Assembly: GCA_015698045.1 (NCBI GenBank)
Contig: BLAL01000306.1
Location: 372,001-436,000 of the forward strand
Reading direction: 5' to 3'
Length of the DNA stretch: 64,000 bases
Source of the DNA: Rhizophagus clarus
Taxonomy: Eukaryota; Glomeromycota; Glomeromycetes; Glomerales; Glomeraceae
The notes beneath the pieces are model-generated. The model was not told the origin of the DNA and searched no databases. It saw only the letters and a list, made by a program, of their open reading frames with translations. The position numbers were made by a program, and so were the translations under genes. Shown piece by piece: positions 62,390 to 64,000 of this stretch (positions are counted from its first letter, which is position 1; each line of letters begins with the position of its first letter).

Positions 62390-63050
62390 ATATTCTATAG
62401 ACACCAGAAAACCAGAACCTACAAGAAAATAAGAAAAGAAACAGTTAATATGTTTCTTCAAAGTAAATTACAAAAAAACTTATACTTTATACACTTATTT
62501 GTATCCTATAGATTTTAGAAAACTAAAACCTACAAAAAAAATAAGAAAAGAAACAATTAGTATATTTTTTTAAAGTAAATTCCAAAAGAACTTATTTTTC
62601 ATACACAAAAACATTAGTAACATTTCTTTAATATTAAAAAAATCCCTTCTTTTTCCTTCTAACTTATATTTTAAAGTCCAGTTCGCCAGTAACTTAAAAA
62701 AAATAATGGAAGAAATGTTAGTGACATTTCTTTAATATTAAGAAAAGTCTTTCTTTCTTCTTTTCAATTTATATTTCAAGTCCAGTTCGTCTAAGGAGTC
62801 TGGTAACCTAAAGAAATAAAGAAAAAAATATTAATGACGTTTCTTTAATATTAAAAAAAGTTTTCCTTCCCCCTTTTCAACTTACATTTCAAGTCCAGTT
62901 CATCCAAGAAGTCTGATAACATAAAGAAATAAAGAAAGAAACATTAGTATCATTTTTTTAACTTTAAAAAAAACCTTCTTTTCCTTTTTACAATTTATAT
63001 TCTAAGTCTAAAAATCTGGTAAACTTAAAAAATAAAACTAAAAAAAAAAA
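62390..63050 (-). repeat. Array D of exon/intron-like modules (minus sense)
   Basis: Six modules of about 110 bp. Minus-strand segments include LPDSLDELDLKYKL (about 62770-62812, acceptor TTCTTTAG), LSDFLDELDLK with a GTAAGT donor (about 62884-62925) and a related shortened copy near 62670-62695. Two further units (62401-62445, 62505-62550) share GTTTTAGTTTTCT after a TTGTAG acceptor. Hairpin cores TACTAAT, TACTAATG and TATTAAC are present upstream of acceptors. The encoded peptide is the same family as in array B, 20 kb away. Confidence 0.6.
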
Positions 63051-64000
63051 ATTCAGTTTAGAAAACTAAAAAGAAATATAAAATTTTTTTTTAAATGGTT
63101 TAAAAAACTAAAAAAAAAAAATTTTGGCCAAAAAACAATAAATTAATCAATTAAATATATATATTACATTACATATCAATAGATTATCAAAATTAGTATC
63201 AAAAAAAATATGCTGAAAGGTTTTGTATACGCAAGCTATATAAAAAATATATATATATATTTTTTTTTTAAGTTTCAGAGTTTAGAAATATATATAGGCA
63301 GGCTCACAGCAAAAGGTGGGGCTGGGACAATTATATAATTTTAAAAAAATCACAATTTTAATTATGTAATCAATTTGAAAGATCATTATTTATTATATTA
63401 TTATTAAAAATTTTTGAAATTAGTTTTTTACGAACTAGGATAAAATTTTGCAATGAATTCATTAAAAGTATTAGTTTTTTTCTAGCAAGAATAGTTTATT
63501 TATTAAATATAATAAAATATAATAAAAGAAAATACAAAATTTATAAATTATAAATTATTATATTTTTTTATTAATACATTATAAATAAAAAAATAATTTT
63601 TCTAAAAAATCAGATAAATTAATATATAATTATTTATAAATTTAAAAAAAAAAATTTTAGCCAAGCCCTACCTTTTGCTATGAGTCTGCCCATATGCTGT
63701 TATACAAAATAAAAATCTACTTTGGTTTAAAAAACCAATTGTCATTATACAAATAAATATCTGACTTATTAAAAATTATTAGTCAATTTATATACAAAAT
63801 CAAACATATGACTTACCAGAAAATTACATAATAAGTCTATACAAAACTGGATTCCAGTATTATATGTATTTTTTAAAATCCTACTATTATACACAAAAAT
63901 CTTTTGATTGTACACAAAAAAAATGCTTTATGTGCACATATGCACATATAATTTTTTTCAGATTTATACATTATACATAAGTAATAAATAGTCAATAGAA
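63051..64000. other. AT-rich end of window
   Basis: No gene. The last 150 bp (TGTACACAAAA, ATGTGCACATATGCACATAT at about 63930-63950) are an inverted counterpart of 61560-61680, so both may be ends of one element. Confidence 0.4.

Overview
This is a eukaryotic, almost certainly fungal, nuclear window. It is very AT-rich, and its genes are split by many short GT-AG introns. The gene set is a fungal housekeeping set: HSE1, GEM1, a succinate/fumarate carrier, SPT6, ELO elongase, ornithine decarboxylase antizyme, eS28 and eIF3k. The overall look, together with the style of the LINE-type retroelement, fits an arbuscular-mycorrhizal fungus such as Rhizophagus. That genus-level placement is inference; the sequence alone does not prove it.

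Left part, about 1-32.8 kb, is gene-dense. In order: the 3' end of a Bax-inhibitor-1 gene (+), eIF3k (-), an ADIP-like coiled-coil gene with an expanded repeat (+), HSE1/STAM (-), GEM1/Miro (-), a succinate/fumarate carrier (-), tRNA-Leu(CAG) (-), a single-C2-domain protein with a 6-nt microexon (+), a repeat-rich gap with a decayed gene, a hotdog thioesterase (-), an ELO elongase (+), an omega-amidase/nitrilase (-), ornithine decarboxylase antizyme (+), eS28 (-) and SPT6 (-). These genes act in unrelated processes (translation, endosomal sorting, mitochondrial dynamics and transport, lipid and polyamine metabolism, transcription). I see no pathway cluster.

Right part, about 33-64 kb, is repeat-dominated with no intact host gene recognised. 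It holds a 2.1-kb terminal-inverted-repeat element with a perfect 8-bp target duplication (33.2-35.3 kb). Next is a decayed but complete LINE (35,831-50,116, minus strand) bounded by a 15-bp target duplication, carrying ORF1 (RRM-like), AP-endonuclease, reverse transcriptase, RNase H and a zinc-knuckle tail, and itself split by four younger insertions. After that come fold-back repeats (51.1-52.1 kb), a decayed pogo-like DNA transposon with TA duplications (52.8-54.6 kb) and its 127-bp non-autonomous relative, an interstitial telomere-like tract (57.05-57.25 kb), a Tigger-like MITE (61.7-62.2 kb) and long AT-rich stretches.

The most unusual signal is a set of four arrays (about 17-18.6, 40.9-42.2, 55.3-56.7 and 62.4-63.0 kb), all in minus-strand sense. 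They are built of repeated exon-like/intron-like modules: an acceptor ending in TTTTGTAG or similar, a segment of about 30-50 nt, a GTAAGT-type donor, then a hairpin presenting TTACTAA (the UACUAAC branch-site core) about 20 nt before the next acceptor. The hairpin stems differ between copies but remain complementary. Second in interest is the antizyme gene, whose exons join in one frame without the usual +1 frameshift, with an intron exactly at the expected shift site.
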